Of a DNA stretch of 10,319 nucleotides, positions 1 through 6,127 are shown piece by piece. A program made the translations under genes and the position numbers. The first letter of the stretch is position 1, and each line of letters begins with the position of its first letter. Location: positions 1 through 10,319 of the forward strand of contig JAAXHV010000006.1 of assembly GCA_012270695.1 (NCBI GenBank), in the 5' to 3' direction. Source of the DNA: Gammaproteobacteria bacterium. Its GTDB lineage: Bacteria > Pseudomonadota > Gammaproteobacteria > Eutrophobiales > Eutrophobiaceae. Under the pieces are notes generated by a model. The model was not told where the DNA came from and made no database searches. It was given only the letters and a program-made list of their open reading frames with translations.

Positions 1-446
1 CGATAATCCACATAGGACTTGCCGGGGTCGTGTAAATTAGTATAGGAATTACCGCGCCACTCAAAGCTCTGAGGTTGCCCGCTCGTCTCGTACGCATGGA
101 CAGCAACCGCGAGACGGGCATTAAAAACACCCTCATCCAGTTGCGCGTTCAACATGTTGAAGCGGTCGTTTAAGGTCTGCTCGGGGTCATCATCGAAAGA
201 CGTCGTAAAGCTGAGTTGCTCAGTGCCGTAACCCCTCTCCCAGACAGAAAGGTAGGCGCCGTCGTCAGAGATAAAATAGACCTCCAAGTACGGATCCTGT
301 TTATCTCCGAGATCAAAACGAAAGCCTTCAAGTCCGCCACTGCTAACGTAAGGGCGCAGGTTTGTGTAGACCTCGCCGTTATGCCCGAAAGAGGTCTTTC
401 CGAGTTCTGCGGTATGCTTGATTTTCGCGTCTAATACGTCAGCCAT
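1..446 (-). CDS. Unrecognised protein, N-terminal 148 residues (3' end outside window)
   Basis: The minus strand from ATG at 446 stays open for 148 codons to the window edge, with no stop. The protein starts MADVLDAKIKHTAELGKTSF. It is hydrophilic and acidic, rich in Asp, Gly and aromatic residues, with no signal peptide or membrane segment. Visible patches include YLEVYFISDDGAYLSVWERG (about residues 53-72) and RLAVAVHAYET (about 111-121), which read like beta strands of a soluble domain. I do not recognise the family and assign no function. The start is the first in-frame ATG. The site before it is weak (GAAG about 6 bases upstream), and only a poor -10-like TAATAT lies further up. The gene follows csp in the same direction but is separated from it by a strong terminator, so it should be transcribed on its own. 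The long stop-free frame with protein-like composition supports a real gene. Confidence 0.7.
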   Translation of the reverse strand, partial: MADVLDAKIKHTAELGKTSFGHNGEVYTNLRPYVSSGGLEGFRFDLGDKQDPYLEVYFISDDGAYLSVWERGYGTEQLSFTTSFDDDPEQTLNDRFNMLNAQLDEGVFNARLAVAVHAYETSGQPQSFEWRGNSYTNLHDPGKSYVDY

Positions 447-495
447 AACAACTTCGCAGTATTGATGTGACAGATTGATATTAGATATGCGGACT

Positions 496-525
496 AAAAA
501 TAAAACCCCGCGAGGGCGGGGTTTT
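496..525 (-). terminator. Intrinsic terminator of the cold-shock gene
   Basis: A perfect 10-bp stem (502-511 pairs with 516-525, core CCCCGC/GCGGGG) closes on a 4-base loop. On the minus strand it runs into TTTTATTTTT. It lies about 20 bases past the csp stop codon, the expected place for its terminator, and insulates the next minus-strand gene. Confidence 0.9.
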
Positions 526-546
526 ATCAGTCAGACAACAATCCGT

Positions 547-756
547 TCAGTTGACAACAACCACTTCGGTGGCGTGGTATCCTTTTGGTCCTTGCTCAGC
601 GACGTAGGTTACGCTCTGTCCTTCGTTCAAAGTCTTATAGCCTTCGGATTTTATGGACGAATAATGTACGAAAATATCATCGCCCCCCTCCGACGGCTCA
701 ATAAAACCAAACCCTTTAGCATTGTTGAACCATTTGACGGTACCCCTCATACTCAT
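547..756 (-). CDS. Cold-shock domain protein, CspA family
   Basis: This 69-residue protein is one complete cold-shock domain, the usual length for single-domain Csp proteins. These are five-stranded OB-fold proteins that bind single-stranded RNA or DNA and act as RNA chaperones in the cytoplasm. It begins MSMRGTVKWFNNAKGFGFIE, with the RNP1 motif KGFGFI at residues 14-19. RNP2 reads DIFVHY at about 27-32, where many homologues have VFVHF; both core aromatics are kept. The ATG at 756 is preceded by a strong purine-rich site (GGGGGAGAG ending about 5 bases upstream), which favours it over the Met codon at residue 3. The gene stands alone, with its own promoter, long leader and terminator. Which paralogue it is (cold-induced or constitutive) cannot be told from the protein. 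Confidence 0.95.
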   Translation of the reverse strand: MSMRGTVKWFNNAKGFGFIEPSEGGDDIFVHYSSIKSEGYKTLNEGQSVTYVAEQGPKGYHATEVVVVN

Positions 757-854
757 ACTGCTCTCCCCCTTACTTTATATGGATTACTGGATTTCAGCTA
801 TCCAATGTACGGCAGAAACAAACTTCTGATACTACCCACATCTATGACAGCACA
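757..854 (-). promoter_or_regulatory. csp 5' untranslated leader with two small stem-loops
   Basis: From the predicted start point (about 854) to the csp ATG there is a leader of roughly 98 nt, unusually long for a small single gene. Two inverted repeats can fold in it: CAGAA/TTCTG at 813-828 (6-base loop) and TGGAT/ATCCA at 788-804 (7-base loop). Long structured leaders are typical of cold-inducible cspA-type mRNAs, where folding changes with temperature. That this leader does so is inference. Confidence 0.45.
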
Positions 855-860
855 TTGACT

Positions 861-889
861 AGCATAGACAATTTTTGTCTTGTTGCCAA
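861..889 (-). promoter_or_regulatory. Sigma70-type promoter of the cold-shock gene
   Basis: On the minus strand, TTGGCA (884-889, 5 of 6 to consensus) lies 17 bases before TATGCT (861-866, 4 of 6). The spacer contains a perfect inverted repeat, GACAA-3-TTGTC (867-879), which could be a protein-binding site. The promoter sits between the pssA stop and csp, so csp need not depend on read-through from the ilv operon. Confidence 0.65.
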
Positions 890-911
890 ATTAAATTTGC
901 CTTGCAGGGTA

Positions 912-1655
912 TTAACTACTGCTATCGATACCGATGCGCTTGCTTCTGTGGCGCCGGATCAGAACCAGGGTCATCAAGGGCCCGGAAACGGCATAGAGCA
1001 TGGCGAGCAAAAACAGTACCAGAGAAGGCCTGACAGCAACCAGCGCAATGATCAGGACGATGAACAATACACTGAAAAAAGGCACCTTGTCGTGCAAATC
1101 GAACTGTTTGAAGCTGTGATAACGAATATTGCTGACCATCAGCAGGCCGATGAGGATCGTCAGAGCAAATGCAAAGACAAGCATGGTAGCCTCGTCTACC
1201 GGTTGACCGACACTGTCAAACCAGACCAGACCGGCGATAACTGCGGCTGCCGCCGGACAGGGTAATCCCTGGAAATATCGTTTGTCCGCGCTGCCGGCCT
1301 GGGTGTTGAACCTTGCCAGGCGCAACGCCGCCGCTGCCGCGTATATAAAAGCAGCCAGCCAGCCCAACTTGCCTAAACCATGCAACGACCACTGGTAGAC
1401 AACCAGGGCGGGGGCCAAGCCGAATGAAACCATGTCCGACAGACTGTCGTATTGCACGCCAAAATCGCTTTCAGTCTTCGTCATCCTGGCAATGCGGCCA
1501 TCCATTCCATCGAGGATCATCGCAACAAAGACGGCAATAGCGGCGGCTTCATAGCGTGTGTTGATCGCGGCAGCGATCGCATAGAATCCGGCAAACAGCG
1601 CCGACGTGGTGAACAGGTTGGGCAGGAGGTAAATGCCTCTGCGACGCTTGATCAC
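912..1655 (-). CDS. pssA: CDP-diacylglycerol--serine O-phosphatidyltransferase (phosphatidylserine synthase)
   Basis: This integral membrane enzyme makes phosphatidylserine from CDP-diacylglycerol and L-serine, the committed step to phosphatidylethanolamine. The CDP-alcohol phosphotransferase signature is complete: D52-G53, A56-R57, G66, D70 and D74 in the 247-residue numbering. The N-terminus KRRRGIYLLPNLFTTSALFA is typical of the family, and several hydrophobic spans follow. I chose the GTG start at 1655: AAGGAG lies 6 bases upstream and the protein then begins where homologues do. The same frame extends to 1721 but adds 22 unconserved residues. The gene is last in the ilvB-ilvN-ilvC-pssA cluster, an order seen in many proteobacteria, where leuA often follows. 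Here csp follows instead. Confidence 0.93.
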   Translation of the reverse strand: MIKRRRGIYLLPNLFTTSALFAGFYAIAAAINTRYEAAAIAVFVAMILDGMDGRIARMTKTESDFGVQYDSLSDMVSFGLAPALVVYQWSLHGLGKLGWLAAFIYAAAAALRLARFNTQAGSADKRYFQGLPCPAAAAVIAGLVWFDSVGQPVDEATMLVFAFALTILIGLLMVSNIRYHSFKQFDLHDKVPFFSVLFIVLIIALVAVRPSLVLFLLAMLYAVSGPLMTLVLIRRHRSKRIGIDSSS

Positions 1656-1681
1656 TGTTAACTCCTTGTGGAAGGGATCAA

Positions 1682-1699
1682 ACTGTGGCGCACCACAGT
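1682..1699 (-). other. Perfect hairpin between ilvC and pssA
   Basis: ACTGTGG (1682-1688) and CCACAGT (1693-1699) form a perfect 7-bp stem on a 4-base loop in the 93-base gap between ilvC and pssA. On the minus strand only a short TTT follows, so it is at best a weak terminator. It may instead be a processing or stability element that sets lower pssA expression. Function is inferred from position only. Confidence 0.4.
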
Positions 1700-1748
1700 C
1701 TGGCAAGCAGAGAAGAGGCACCAGGATGTGCCGCTTGACTCTCGGCCA

Positions 1749-2765
1749 TCAGTTCTTTTCCTGATCGACCAGCTTGTTTTCCCTGATCCAGGGCATCATC
1801 GAGCGCAGCCTTTCACCCACCTGTTCGATCTGGTGCTGCTTGCTGATTCTTCTCATCGCTTTCATCTTCGGCGCACCCGTGAGGTTTTCCATGATGAATT
1901 CCCTGGCAAAATCGCCTGTCTGGATTTCCTGCAAGATCTCTTTCATCACTTTTTTCGACTCAGGGCCGATAACCCTGGGCCCGCGGGTAAAATCACCGTA
2001 TTCAGCCGTATTGGAGATGGAATAGCGCATGTTGGCGATGCCCCCTTCGTAGATCAAATCGACGATCAGCTTGGTCTCGTGCAGGCATTCAAAATAGGCC
2101 ATCTCCGGCGCATATCCTGCCTCGACCAGGGTTTCAAATCCCGCCTGGATCAACGCCGTGATGCCGCCGCATAATACCGTCTGCTCACCGAACAGGTCGG
2201 TCTCCGTCTCTTCCCGGAAATTGGTTTCAATCACGCCGGCGCGCGCGCCCCCATTGGCCGAGGCGTACGCCAGCGCAATATCCCTGGCCTGGCCGGAGGC
2301 GTCCTGGTGCACGGCAATCAGGGTGGGCACCCCGCCGCCTTCCAGGTAGGTGGAACGCACCAGGTGTCCGGGACCTTTCGGGGCGATCATGATGACGTCC
2401 AGGTCCGCGCGCGGTTCTACCTGACGGAAATGAATGTTAAATCCATGGGCGAACGCCAGCGCCGCGCCATTGCTGATATGCGGCGCAACCTGCGCCCGGT
2501 ACAACGCCGCCTGGTGTTCATCCGGGGCCAGGATCATTACCACGTCTGCCCAGCCGACCGCGTCCTCTATACCCTTGACTGTCAGACCCGCTGCCTGGGC
2601 CTTGGCAGCGGAAGCGGAACCCTGGCGCAGACCAACACACACTTCCACCCCGGAGTCATTCAGGTTATTGGAATGGGCATGACCCTGTGAGCCATACCCT
2701 ATGATGGCGACTTTCCTGCCTTTTATCACGGACAGGTCCGCATCTTTGTCGTAATAAATGTTCAT
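1749..2765 (-). CDS. ilvC: Ketol-acid reductoisomerase, class I (NADPH type)
   Basis: Catalyses the Mg2+-dependent alkyl shift and reduction of acetolactate or acetohydroxybutyrate to the dihydroxy acids, the second common step of valine/isoleucine synthesis. The 338 residues match the short class I enzymes. The Rossmann motif GYGSQG is at 23-28. R47, S50 and S52 in the cofactor loop match the NADPH-specific form. H107 and K130 are present, as are the metal ligands D190, E194, E226 and E230 and the substrate residue S251, all at their standard numbers. The ATG at 2765 follows an AGAGAGA site about 7 bases upstream, 15 bases after the ilvN stop. The product acts directly downstream of the two acetohydroxyacid synthase subunits encoded before it, so this is one pathway operon. 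Confidence 0.98.
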   Translation of the reverse strand: MNIYYDKDADLSVIKGRKVAIIGYGSQGHAHSNNLNDSGVEVCVGLRQGSASAAKAQAAGLTVKGIEDAVGWADVVMILAPDEHQAALYRAQVAPHISNGAALAFAHGFNIHFRQVEPRADLDVIMIAPKGPGHLVRSTYLEGGGVPTLIAVHQDASGQARDIALAYASANGGARAGVIETNFREETETDLFGEQTVLCGGITALIQAGFETLVEAGYAPEMAYFECLHETKLIVDLIYEGGIANMRYSISNTAEYGDFTRGPRVIGPESKKVMKEILQEIQTGDFAREFIMENLTGAPKMKAMRRISKQHQIEQVGERLRSMMPWIRENKLVDQEKN

Positions 2766-2780
2766 TGCTTATCTCTCTGA

Positions 2781-3272
2781 TTAAACCCTGATTGCCTTAT
2801 CTCCGCGGGCGATGCCGGAAACGCCGGTTCGGACGGTTTCCAGTATTAACTCAGGTTTGATGGCTTTCAGGAAGGCATCCAGCTTGTCACCGTTGCCGGT
2901 GATTTCTATCGTATAGGAATTTTCATTCACGTCGATGATACGCCCCCTGAATATGTCGCTCAAACGCATCAGTTCTTCCCGGGAGGAATCGAGCGTCTTG
3001 ACCTTTACCAGCATCAGTTCCCTTTCTATGTGTTCGCTCTCATTCAAATCCACGACTTTTATCACGTCCACCAGTTTGTTCAGGTGCTTGGTAATCTGCT
3101 CGATAATCGCATCGGAACCGGAGGTGACTATGGTCATGCGTGAGACTGTGGAATCTTCCGTCGGCGCAACGGTCAGCGATTCAATATTGAAGCCTCGGGC
3201 GGAAAACAGGCCGGAAATCCTGGACAGGGCTCCGGCCTCATTCTCGACCAGGAGGGACAGGATATGGCGCAT
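2781..3272 (-). CDS. ilvN: Acetohydroxyacid synthase small (regulatory) subunit
   Basis: Regulatory subunit that activates the catalytic subunit and gives valine feedback inhibition. The 163 residues match the E. coli IlvH size class. An ACT domain occupies about residues 2-75 (MRHILSLLVENEAGALSRIS onward) and a C-terminal ACT-like domain follows (about 80-160, with FRGRIIDV and KLDAFL). N11, G14 and N29, positions known from E. coli IlvH to matter for valine sensitivity, are all kept, so a feedback-sensitive enzyme is expected. The ATG shares one base with the ilvB stop (TGATG), which implies translational coupling and balanced subunit synthesis. The symbols ilvN and ilvH are both used for this gene; the protein is closer to IlvH in length. 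Confidence 0.96.
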   Translation of the reverse strand: MRHILSLLVENEAGALSRISGLFSARGFNIESLTVAPTEDSTVSRMTIVTSGSDAIIEQITKHLNKLVDVIKVVDLNESEHIERELMLVKVKTLDSSREELMRLSDIFRGRIIDVNENSYTIEITGNGDKLDAFLKAIKPELILETVRTGVSGIARGDKAIRV

Positions 3273-4999
3273 CAGGCCAGTTCCCGCTCTGTGGATCCGG
3301 GCGCCAGGTGCATCTCATGCTGCCCCTTGCCCGCGGCTATCATCGGATAGACATTCTCGGTCTGGTCGGTAATGAAGTCCATCAAGACCAACTTGTCTTC
3401 CATTGCCAACGCTTCTTTGAGCGCCGGCTCCACGTCGCTGGCATGTTCGATGTACATCCCCACGTGGCCGAAACTTTCGGCCAGTTTGACAAAATCGGGC
3501 AAGGCTTCCATGTAGGAATGAGAATAGCGTTTCTCGTAAAAGAACTCCTGCCACTGCCTGACCATGCCCATATAGCGGTTATTCAGGTTGATTATCTTGA
3601 TCGGGGTGCTGTATTGCAGGCAGGTCGAAAGCTCCTGGATACACATAACCAGGCTGGCTTCGCCGGTGATGCAGACTACCGTTTCATCAGGGTAGGCTAT
3701 TTTGGCGCCCATCGCCGCCGGCAAACCGAAACCCATGGTGCCAAGACCGCCTGAATTCAACCAGCGCCGCGGCTTGTCAAATTTATAAAACTGGGCGGCC
3801 CACATCTGGTGTTGGCCGACGTCCGAGGATATATAAGCCTCGCCCCCGGTCAGTTCATACAGTAGTTCAATCACCCGTTGCGGTTTGATAAGACTGGAGT
3901 TTCTGTCAAAGCGCAGGCAATCCATAGACTGCCAGGCTTTAATCTGTCGCCACCAGGCGTCTATGTCGGGACGTTCACCGATATGCTTCAAACCGGCATT
4001 GATATCCTGCAACACATACTTGACGTCTCCTACTATGGGAACGTCCACGGGCACGTTCTTGGCAATGGAGGACGGGTCGACGTCGATATGGATGATCTTC
4101 GCGTGAGGGCAGAATTTTTCCAGGTCACCCGTGACGCGGTCATCGAAACGAGCGCCGATGGCAATCAACACGTCACACTGGTGCATGGCCATATTGGCTT
4201 CGTAGGTGCCGTGCATTCCCAGCATGCCGATAAATTGCCGGTCCGTAGCCGGATAGGCGCCCAGGCCCATCAAGGTGTTGGTGATTGGAAAACCCAACTC
4301 CCGGGTAAATTCGATTAACTCGGCGCTGGCCTCTGCGAGAATGACGCCGCCACCCGTATAGATCATGGGTTTGCGCGCCTCCAGCATAAGTTTGATTGCC
4401 CGCTTGCCCTGGCCCGGGTGACCTTTGACGGTTGGCCGGTAGGAACGCATATCGACTGCATCCGGGTACTCATAGGCACAGGAGTTTGCCGTAACATCTT
4501 TTGGAACATCCACCACTACGGGGCCGGGACGACCGCTGCAGGCCACGTAAAAGGCCTTCTTGATGACGCCGGCCAGGTCTTTCACGTCGCTGACGAGAAA
4601 ATTGTGTTTTACGCAGGGCCTGGAGATGCCGATGGCATCGACTTCCTGGAAGGCGTCGTTGCCGATGACGGAAGTTGGAACCTGGCCACTGAAGACAACC
4701 AGGGGAATGGAATCCATATACGCCGTTGCAATTCCGGTAATGGCATTGGTAATACCCGGACCGGATGTGACCAGTACCACACCGGGACGACCCGTTGCCC
4801 TGGCGTAACCGTCGGCCGCGTGAGTAGCCCCCTGCTCGTGGCGGACGAGGATGTGTTCAACCTCGGTTTGCTTGTACAGCTCATCGTAAATATGCAATAC
4901 CGCGCCGCCGGGATAACCGAAAACGTGTTTTACCCCTTCATCTTTCAACGCCCGCACGAAGATTTCCGCGCCGCGTAGTATTGGCTTTGATTTATGCAT
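3272..4999 (-). CDS. ilvB: Acetohydroxyacid (acetolactate) synthase large catalytic subunit
   Basis: Thiamine-diphosphate enzyme that condenses two pyruvates, or pyruvate and 2-oxobutyrate, as the first common step of branched-chain amino acid synthesis. The three-domain layout is visible. The N-terminal ThDP domain has GYPGGAVLHIYD and the catalytic glutamate E55 in RHEQGATHA; a central FAD-type domain follows; the C-terminal ThDP domain carries the metal-binding motif and NLNNRYMGMVRQWQ. The usual GDG of that motif reads GEA here (residues 446-448). I chose the ATG at 4999 (575 residues) because homologues begin near ILRGAEIF and the predicted transcription start is near 5031. The frame extends to a TTG at 5023 (583 residues) with no ribosome site. 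Neither start has a good Shine-Dalgarno sequence. ilvI is an equally valid symbol. Confidence 0.97.
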   Translation of the reverse strand: MHKSKPILRGAEIFVRALKDEGVKHVFGYPGGAVLHIYDELYKQTEVEHILVRHEQGATHAADGYARATGRPGVVLVTSGPGITNAITGIATAYMDSIPLVVFSGQVPTSVIGNDAFQEVDAIGISRPCVKHNFLVSDVKDLAGVIKKAFYVACSGRPGPVVVDVPKDVTANSCAYEYPDAVDMRSYRPTVKGHPGQGKRAIKLMLEARKPMIYTGGGVILAEASAELIEFTRELGFPITNTLMGLGAYPATDRQFIGMLGMHGTYEANMAMHQCDVLIAIGARFDDRVTGDLEKFCPHAKIIHIDVDPSSIAKNVPVDVPIVGDVKYVLQDINAGLKHIGERPDIDAWWRQIKAWQSMDCLRFDRNSSLIKPQRVIELLYELTGGEAYISSDVGQHQMWAAQFYKFDKPRRWLNSGGLGTMGFGLPAAMGAKIAYPDETVVCITGEASLVMCIQELSTCLQYSTPIKIINLNNRYMGMVRQWQEFFYEKRYSHSYMEALPDFVKLAESFGHVGMYIEHASDVEPALKEALAMEDKLVLMDFITDQTENVYPMIAAGKGQHEMHLAPGSTERELA

Positions 5000-5037
5000 C
5001 AGATAATTCAACAGATTAACCAACAGGAATAAATAGT

Positions 5038-5066
5038 AACTTACTGATATTCTTTACAAGCGTCAA
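5038..5066 (-). promoter_or_regulatory. Candidate promoter of the ilvBNC-pssA operon
   Basis: On the minus strand, TTGACG (5061-5066, 5 of 6 to consensus) lies 17 bases before TAAGTT (5038-5043, 3 of 6). The predicted start near 5031 leaves about 31 nt before the ATG at 4999. That is too short for a leader-peptide attenuator of the enterobacterial ilv type, and I see none. The weak -10 suggests an activator or modest strength. Confidence 0.45.
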
Positions 5067-5081
5067 GTTGTGCTTTTCTGT

Positions 5082-5110
5082 TTGCCAATGCCTTAATCAA
5101 GTTGTATAGT
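5082..5110 (+). promoter_or_regulatory. Strong sigma70-type promoter of the toxin-antitoxin operon
   Basis: TTGCCA (5082-5087) and TATAGT (5105-5110) each match consensus at 5 of 6 positions, with the optimal 17-base spacer. The predicted start is near 5117, leaving about 29 nt before the antitoxin ATG. The promoter is back-to-back with the ilv promoter. Confidence 0.7.
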
Positions 5111-5114
5111 GTTT

Positions 5115-5127
5115 GTAAGAATATTAC
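5115..5127 (+). promoter_or_regulatory. Candidate autoregulatory operator of the toxin-antitoxin operon
   Basis: GTAA (5115-5118) and TTAC (5124-5127) form an inverted repeat centred about 4 bases past the predicted transcription start. ParD-type ribbon-helix-helix antitoxins usually bind short palindromes over their own promoter, so this is the natural candidate. The arms are short and the assignment is inference. Confidence 0.35.
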
Positions 5128-5145
5128 TTATACATAAGATGCTTT

Positions 5146-5406
5146 ATGGCTCGTACGATCACTTTCCAACCAAATAAAGAACTGGGCGCTTTTATTCAAG
5201 GACTAGTAGAAACCGGCAACTACAGCACACAAAGCGAAGTTGTCAGAGAAGGACTACGACTGCTTCAGGAAAAACACGCCAAATCAAAACTGCAAGAACT
5301 TAGAAAGTTGATAGATGAAGGTGAACAAAGCGGCGATTTGGTAAATTGGAATGTGGAAGAATTTTTAAGGGAAATGAAAAAAAAGCCCCATGGCAAAAAC
5401 TTTTAA
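5146..5406 (+). CDS. parD: ParD-family antitoxin (ribbon-helix-helix)
   Basis: Antitoxin of a type II toxin-antitoxin pair; it binds and neutralises the following toxin and represses the operon. The 86-residue protein has the ribbon-helix-helix DNA-binding fold in residues 1-45: strand TITF (4-7), helix A (about 10-22), then YSTQSEVVREGLRLLQE (26-42), the family's most recognisable stretch. A charged linker follows, and then a C-terminal segment (LVNWNVEEFLREMKKK) expected to wrap the toxin. The ATG at 5146 gives the standard MARTITFQP start, though its Shine-Dalgarno site is weak. The last 17 bases overlap the toxin gene. The cassette is clearly more AT-rich than the flanking ilvB and proS, consistent with acquisition by transfer. 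Confidence 0.93.
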   Translation: MARTITFQPNKELGAFIQGLVETGNYSTQSEVVREGLRLLQEKHAKSKLQELRKLIDEGEQSGDLVNWNVEEFLREMKKKPHGKNF

Positions 5407-5713
5407 ACTCCGACCGAAAACCGAAAAAGACCTGATAAATATATACAGATATAGCGTGAGAGAATGGGGTATTGAGCACGCTGATACATACATCAGACAT
5501 ATAAACAGCGCATTCCAACAATTAGCGGACGGGGTCAAATCAGGTCGTGATTACAGCCACGTGAAGCCAGGCCTGCGTGCGTACAATGTTATATCTCATG
5601 TCATCTTTTACATGGTCACGCACTACGGTATCGACGTCATCCGGGTGCTGCACAAATCCATGGACTACCAGCGGCACATAGCCCCTTATGCAGATAACCA
5701 GGATTATCATTGA
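5390..5713 (+). CDS. parE: ParE/RelE-superfamily toxin
   Basis: Toxin partner of the ParD-type antitoxin. Characterised ParE proteins poison DNA gyrase, while other members of this fold cleave mRNA; which applies here cannot be read from sequence. The 107 residues match the family: an N-terminal strand FKLRPKTEKDL, the helix INIYRYSVREWG (16-27), a second helix ending AFQQLA (41-46), GR at 52-53, then the beta sheet with SHVIFY (69-74) and VLHKSMD (86-92). RelE's catalytic residues are not evident, which favours the ParE branch. The ATG lies inside the antitoxin gene, 17 bases before its end. It has no separate promoter or good ribosome site, so translation is probably coupled and lower than that of the antitoxin. 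The gene looks intact. Confidence 0.93.
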   Translation: MAKTFKLRPKTEKDLINIYRYSVREWGIEHADTYIRHINSAFQQLADGVKSGRDYSHVKPGLRAYNVISHVIFYMVTHYGIDVIRVLHKSMDYQRHIAPYADNQDYH

Positions 5714-5748
5714 TTAACCCGTATTTCTCTCAACTTTATATGTATATT

Positions 5749-5764
5749 TGTGAGTTTTATCACA
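5749..5764. promoter_or_regulatory. Perfect CRP-type palindrome
   Basis: TGTGA-N6-TCACA matches both CRP half-site cores exactly and lies in AT-rich sequence 36 bases past the toxin stop. It is followed on the plus strand by a TAAGAT (5805-5810) whose start point near 5817 would place the palindrome centre about 60 bases upstream, close to a class I CRP position. No -35 is convincing. It is too short, and too poor in trailing T, to be a good terminator. Confidence 0.45.
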
Positions 5765-5801
5765 TTTTCACTGATTCTCCACTTCTCTATTCATTTTAAC
5801 C

Positions 5802-6024
5802 GGCTAAGATCAGTATAGCCTTCAGGAAATGAGGCAGCGACGAGCCGGGGGCCGGCGCGTCGCCCGAAAAGGAACTCGTGTATTTCTCCTTGTTGTGTTG
5901 TTGTTCCTCTATGCCTGAGGGTGGCCCGGTTTGTCTGTGCCGGGCCAGGGATCAGGGACAGCCTGAAGGCGCTGGCTGGGGGGCGGTATCCGCGGCTTCT
6001 TCCACCGTCCCCCACCGGCGGGGG
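5802..6024. other. GC-rich structured patch, possible non-coding RNA or old repeat element
   Basis: This is the core of a 414-base stretch (5714-6127) without a convincing gene. Successive inverted repeats are GGCTA/TAGCC (5802-5820); a stem of 6 plus 5 bp with one mismatch and a GGG loop (5837-5863); AGGAAC/GTTCCT around a 27-base loop (5870-5908); an 8-bp stem TGGCCCGG/CCGGGCCA (5922-5947); CAGCC/GGCTG (5959-5978); and CCCCC/GGGGG (6009-6024). The strand is uncertain, as hairpins read on both. On the minus strand, the loop of the third exposes AAGGAG. Open frames here are short and lack good starts. It fits no RNA family I recognise. The left remainder (5714-5801) is AT-rich and holds the CRP-like site; the right remainder (6025-6127) holds the promoter of the small gene. 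Confidence 0.4.
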
Positions 6025-6074
6025 ATTGCAGAATTACAAAGTCTGACCAGATATCCTGTTATCCGTCAACCAGG

Positions 6075-6103
6075 TGTGGAGAACCCGCAATATTTGGTAT
6101 AAA
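6075..6103 (+). promoter_or_regulatory. Extended -10 promoter before the small membrane protein gene
   Basis: TATAAA (6098-6103) is preceded by TGG, giving an extended -10 element. A weak -35 (TGTGGA, 6075-6080) is at 17 bases. The start point would be near 6110, about 18 nt before the ATG at 6128. Confidence 0.5.
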
Positions 6104-6127
6104 ATCAAAAACATCAGGCGAGTTATC

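Noticed and set aside
216..434. 72-codon plus-strand frame at the left edge
   Set aside because: It is antisense to the longer minus-strand frame that stays open to the window edge, and has no ribosome site.
475..858. 127-codon plus-strand frame covering the csp gene
   Set aside because: It is antisense to a certain cold-shock gene and crosses its terminator, leader and promoter, so it is a shadow frame.
1656..1721. 22-residue N-terminal extension of pssA from the start at 1721
   Set aside because: The GTG at 1655 has an ideal AAGGAG at 6 bases and matches the family start; the extension overlaps the intergenic hairpin.
4418..4978. 186-codon plus-strand frame opposite ilvB
   Set aside because: It lies entirely antisense to conserved catalytic-subunit sequence and results from codon bias of the real gene.
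5791..6015. 74-codon open frame on the minus strand across the GC-rich patch
   Set aside because: It has a low-complexity Arg/Gly/Pro/Thr-rich composition and no good start. The only strong Shine-Dalgarno sequence (AAGGAG, in the loop near 5886-5891) is not followed by a start codon. The hairpin structure explains the region better.
5878..6102. 74-codon plus-strand open frame through the same patch
   Set aside because: There is no ribosome site, the composition is unlike a protein, and it runs into the promoter of the small membrane protein gene.
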